Assembly (NCBI GenBank): GCA_018399915.1
Contig: JAGYNW010000114.1
Span: 1 to 6,551, forward strand
DNA length: 6,551 nt
Direction of reading: 5' to 3'
DNA from: Candidatus Omnitrophota bacterium
GTDB lineage: Bacteria > Omnitrophota > Gorgyraeia > Zapsychrales > Zapsychraceae
Part shown: one piece after another, positions 5,900 to 6,551 of the stretch
Layout of the letters: each line of letters begins with the position of its first letter
How positions within the stretch are numbered: the first letter of the stretch is position 1
Notes under the pieces: model-generated
What the model was told of the DNA's origin: nothing
Databases searched by the model: none
What the model saw: the letters and a program-made list of their open reading frames with translations, nothing else
Made by a program: the position numbers and the translations under genes

Positions 5900-6070
5900 A
5901 TGATCAAAAAGAATAAAAATAAAGCGTATGGCGTAGATGCGCATTTGGAGCATTGGGTGGGCAAGTCAACATACGCTGATCGTTTATTGTGGTTGGAAGA
6001 AGCCAATCAATTTGTCGGAAAGTTAAAACGGAAAAAGAAATATCCTGATTTATCTTCTCACAAAGAATAA
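5900..6070 (+). CDS. Small 56-aa protein, partner of the nucleotidyltransferase gene
   Basis: An ATG at 5900, one base after the nucleotidyltransferase stop codon, opens a frame of 56 codons ending in TAA at 6068-6070. The product is basic, with lysine-rich ends (MIKKNKNKAYGVDAH and KLKRKKKYPDLSSHKE). The middle, HLEHWVGKSTYADRLLWLEEANQFV, looks like an amphipathic helix with a WLEEAN core. I recall small proteins with a WLEEAxxF segment next to similar nucleotidyltransferases, but cannot verify this here. There is no clear Shine-Dalgarno sequence, so translation is probably coupled to the upstream gene. AT-richness matches the upstream gene, which supports transfer of the two as a unit. No signal peptide, membrane segment or known domain is visible. 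A role as partner or regulator of the enzyme is inference from context only. Confidence 0.6.
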   Translation: MIKKNKNKAYGVDAHLEHWVGKSTYADRLLWLEEANQFVGKLKRKKKYPDLSSHKE

Positions 6071-6087
6071 TTGTTCCTTGAGATTAT

Positions 6088-6106
6088 ATCAGCCTCTGGG
6101 GCTGAT
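6088..6106 (+). other. Hairpin between the small gene and ssrA
   Basis: ATCAGCC (6088-6094) and GGCTGAT (6100-6106) pair perfectly around a 5-base loop, 17 bases after the small gene's stop and 17 bases before the tmRNA 5' end. No T-run follows (GCTTCATTAC). It may be a weak terminator for the cassette or a structure in a tmRNA precursor. Confidence 0.4.
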
Positions 6107-6218
6107 GCTTCATTACTAATATTGGGGGTGACATGGCATCGACTTTAGTTGTTGTTGTGTGAGTGGCGTGCCGAGGATGTCTGGTTGGCCTCGTTAACAA
6201 TCCAGGCAACAAATAACT

Positions 6219-6287
6219 GCAGAAAAATACAACGCAGTAGCTGAAGCGGAAGCAATTCTGGCTGAAGCGCAACCAGTGTTAGCTTAA
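6219..6287 (+). other. tmRNA tag-peptide reading frame (22 residues plus TAA)
   Basis: The resume codon is most likely GCA at 6219, after AAATAACT. The frame reads Ala-Glu-Lys-Tyr-Asn (AEKYN), then an Ala/Glu-rich middle (AVAEAEAILAEA), then QPVLA and a TAA at 6285-6287. The neighbouring frame is closed by TAA and TAG within the same stretch, so this is the only frame that crosses the region and ends in a hydrophobic degron-like tail. The exact resume codon is inferred, not proven. Confidence 0.85.
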
Positions 6288-6299
6288 ATATAAGCTAAC
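6278..6299 (+). other. P5 hairpin of tmRNA enclosing the tag stop codon
   Basis: GTTAGCTTA (6278-6286) pairs perfectly with TAAGCTAAC (6291-6299) around an AATA loop. The last tag codons and the stop codon lie in this stem, as is usual for helix P5 of tmRNA just before PK2. Confidence 0.85.
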
Positions 6300-6551
6300 C
6301 CCTTTTCTAGGCAGGGCCTGCGGGTTTAGAAAAGGACATTAGCAGGCTGGTCCCGCAAAATGCTTTGGTTTGCGGGATGAGATCTTTCAAAGCTGGTCTT
6401 GCCTGACTTTGTGCATCGAGGCAGGCAAGATGAGATCAAAAGATGTACTATGCACGTAGAGGCTTACACAAGGCACTGAAAGGACCCGGGTTCGATTCCC
6501 GGCACCTCCACCATGCTTCATCAAAATGCTTTCGCGTTTGACTACGCATGG

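Larger units (their letters stand above)
6124..6513 (+). ncRNA. ssrA: tmRNA (SsrA), one-piece, complete with encoded CCA
   Basis: This 390-base RNA acts as tRNA and mRNA in ribosome rescue with SmpB. The ends form the acceptor stem: GGGGGTG (6124-6130) with CACCTCC (6503-6509, one G-U), then A and CCA. The T arm is CCGGG (6486-6490), loop TTCGATT, CCCGG. Helix P2 joins TTGTGTGAGT (6155-6164) to GCTTACACAA (6462-6471). Four H-type pseudoknots can be paired by eye. PK1 is CGAGG/CCTCG plus GTCTGG/CCAGGC (6172-6207). PK2 is 6301-6309 with 6327-6335 plus GCCTGC/GCAGGC (to 6347). PK3 is 6351-6359 with 6369-6377 plus GCTTTG/CAAAGC (to 6393). PK4 is 6397-6405 with 6422-6430 plus GTGCAT/ATGCAC (to 6455). 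The tag frame lies between PK1 and PK2. I see no convincing promoter directly upstream and no terminator in the 38 bases left downstream. Confidence 0.97.

Noticed and set aside
6071..6123. A dedicated promoter for ssrA
   Set aside because: No -35/-10 pair is found at the right distance from 6124. TACTAA near 6114 is a poor match with no partner, so the RNA may be processed from a longer transcript.
6084..6272. A 62-codon open frame on the - strand across the tmRNA 5' half
   Set aside because: It is antisense to a structural RNA and shows no protein features.
1..6551. CRISPR arrays, insertion sequences, classical tRNA or rRNA genes
   Set aside because: No spaced direct repeats, transposase motifs or cloverleaf sequences other than the tmRNA ends were seen on either strand.

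Overview
The window reads as ordinary chromosomal DNA of a diderm (Gram-negative-type) bacterium. Two consecutive genes encode predicted lipoproteins with signal peptides, one of them a periplasmic-type M48 protease. Coding density is high, and the core genes are moderately GC-rich. I cannot name the species. The long Ala-Glu-starting tmRNA tag and the gene mix would fit an uncultivated lineage near the PVC superphylum (for example Omnitrophota), but that is a guess.

Left part (1-3247, + strand). The tail of an unidentified gene is followed by a tight cluster: pyrE (orotate phosphoribosyltransferase), a Maf-type nucleotide pyrophosphatase, an M48 metalloprotease lipoprotein, a DUF192 lipoprotein and a stand-alone response-regulator receiver protein. 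The gaps are about 2 to 31 bases, so this is probably one transcription unit. It ends at a clear intrinsic terminator (3219-3247), which is preceded by a second perfect hairpin.

Middle (3304-4881). A full-length dihydrolipoamide dehydrogenase gene lies on the - strand, convergent with the pyrE cluster. It is divergent from smpB across a 159-base spacer that holds a good sigma70-type promoter for lpd and an extended -10 promoter for smpB. No other 2-oxoacid dehydrogenase subunit is in the window.

Right part (4882-6551, + strand). smpB is followed by an AT-rich two-gene cassette: a 166-aa AbiEii/MNT-like nucleotidyltransferase and a 56-aa protein starting one base later. Next comes a complete one-piece tmRNA gene (ssrA, 6124-6513) with an encoded CCA end. 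Its acceptor stem, T arm, P2 helix, four pseudoknots, tag frame and P5 hairpin can all be paired by eye. SmpB and tmRNA are partners in trans-translation (ribosome rescue). The cassette between them has its own promoter-like sequence and a different base composition, and looks like an insertion of toxin-antitoxin or defence type. This is the least ordinary part of the window, together with the 22-residue tag ending in PVLA instead of the usual LAA.
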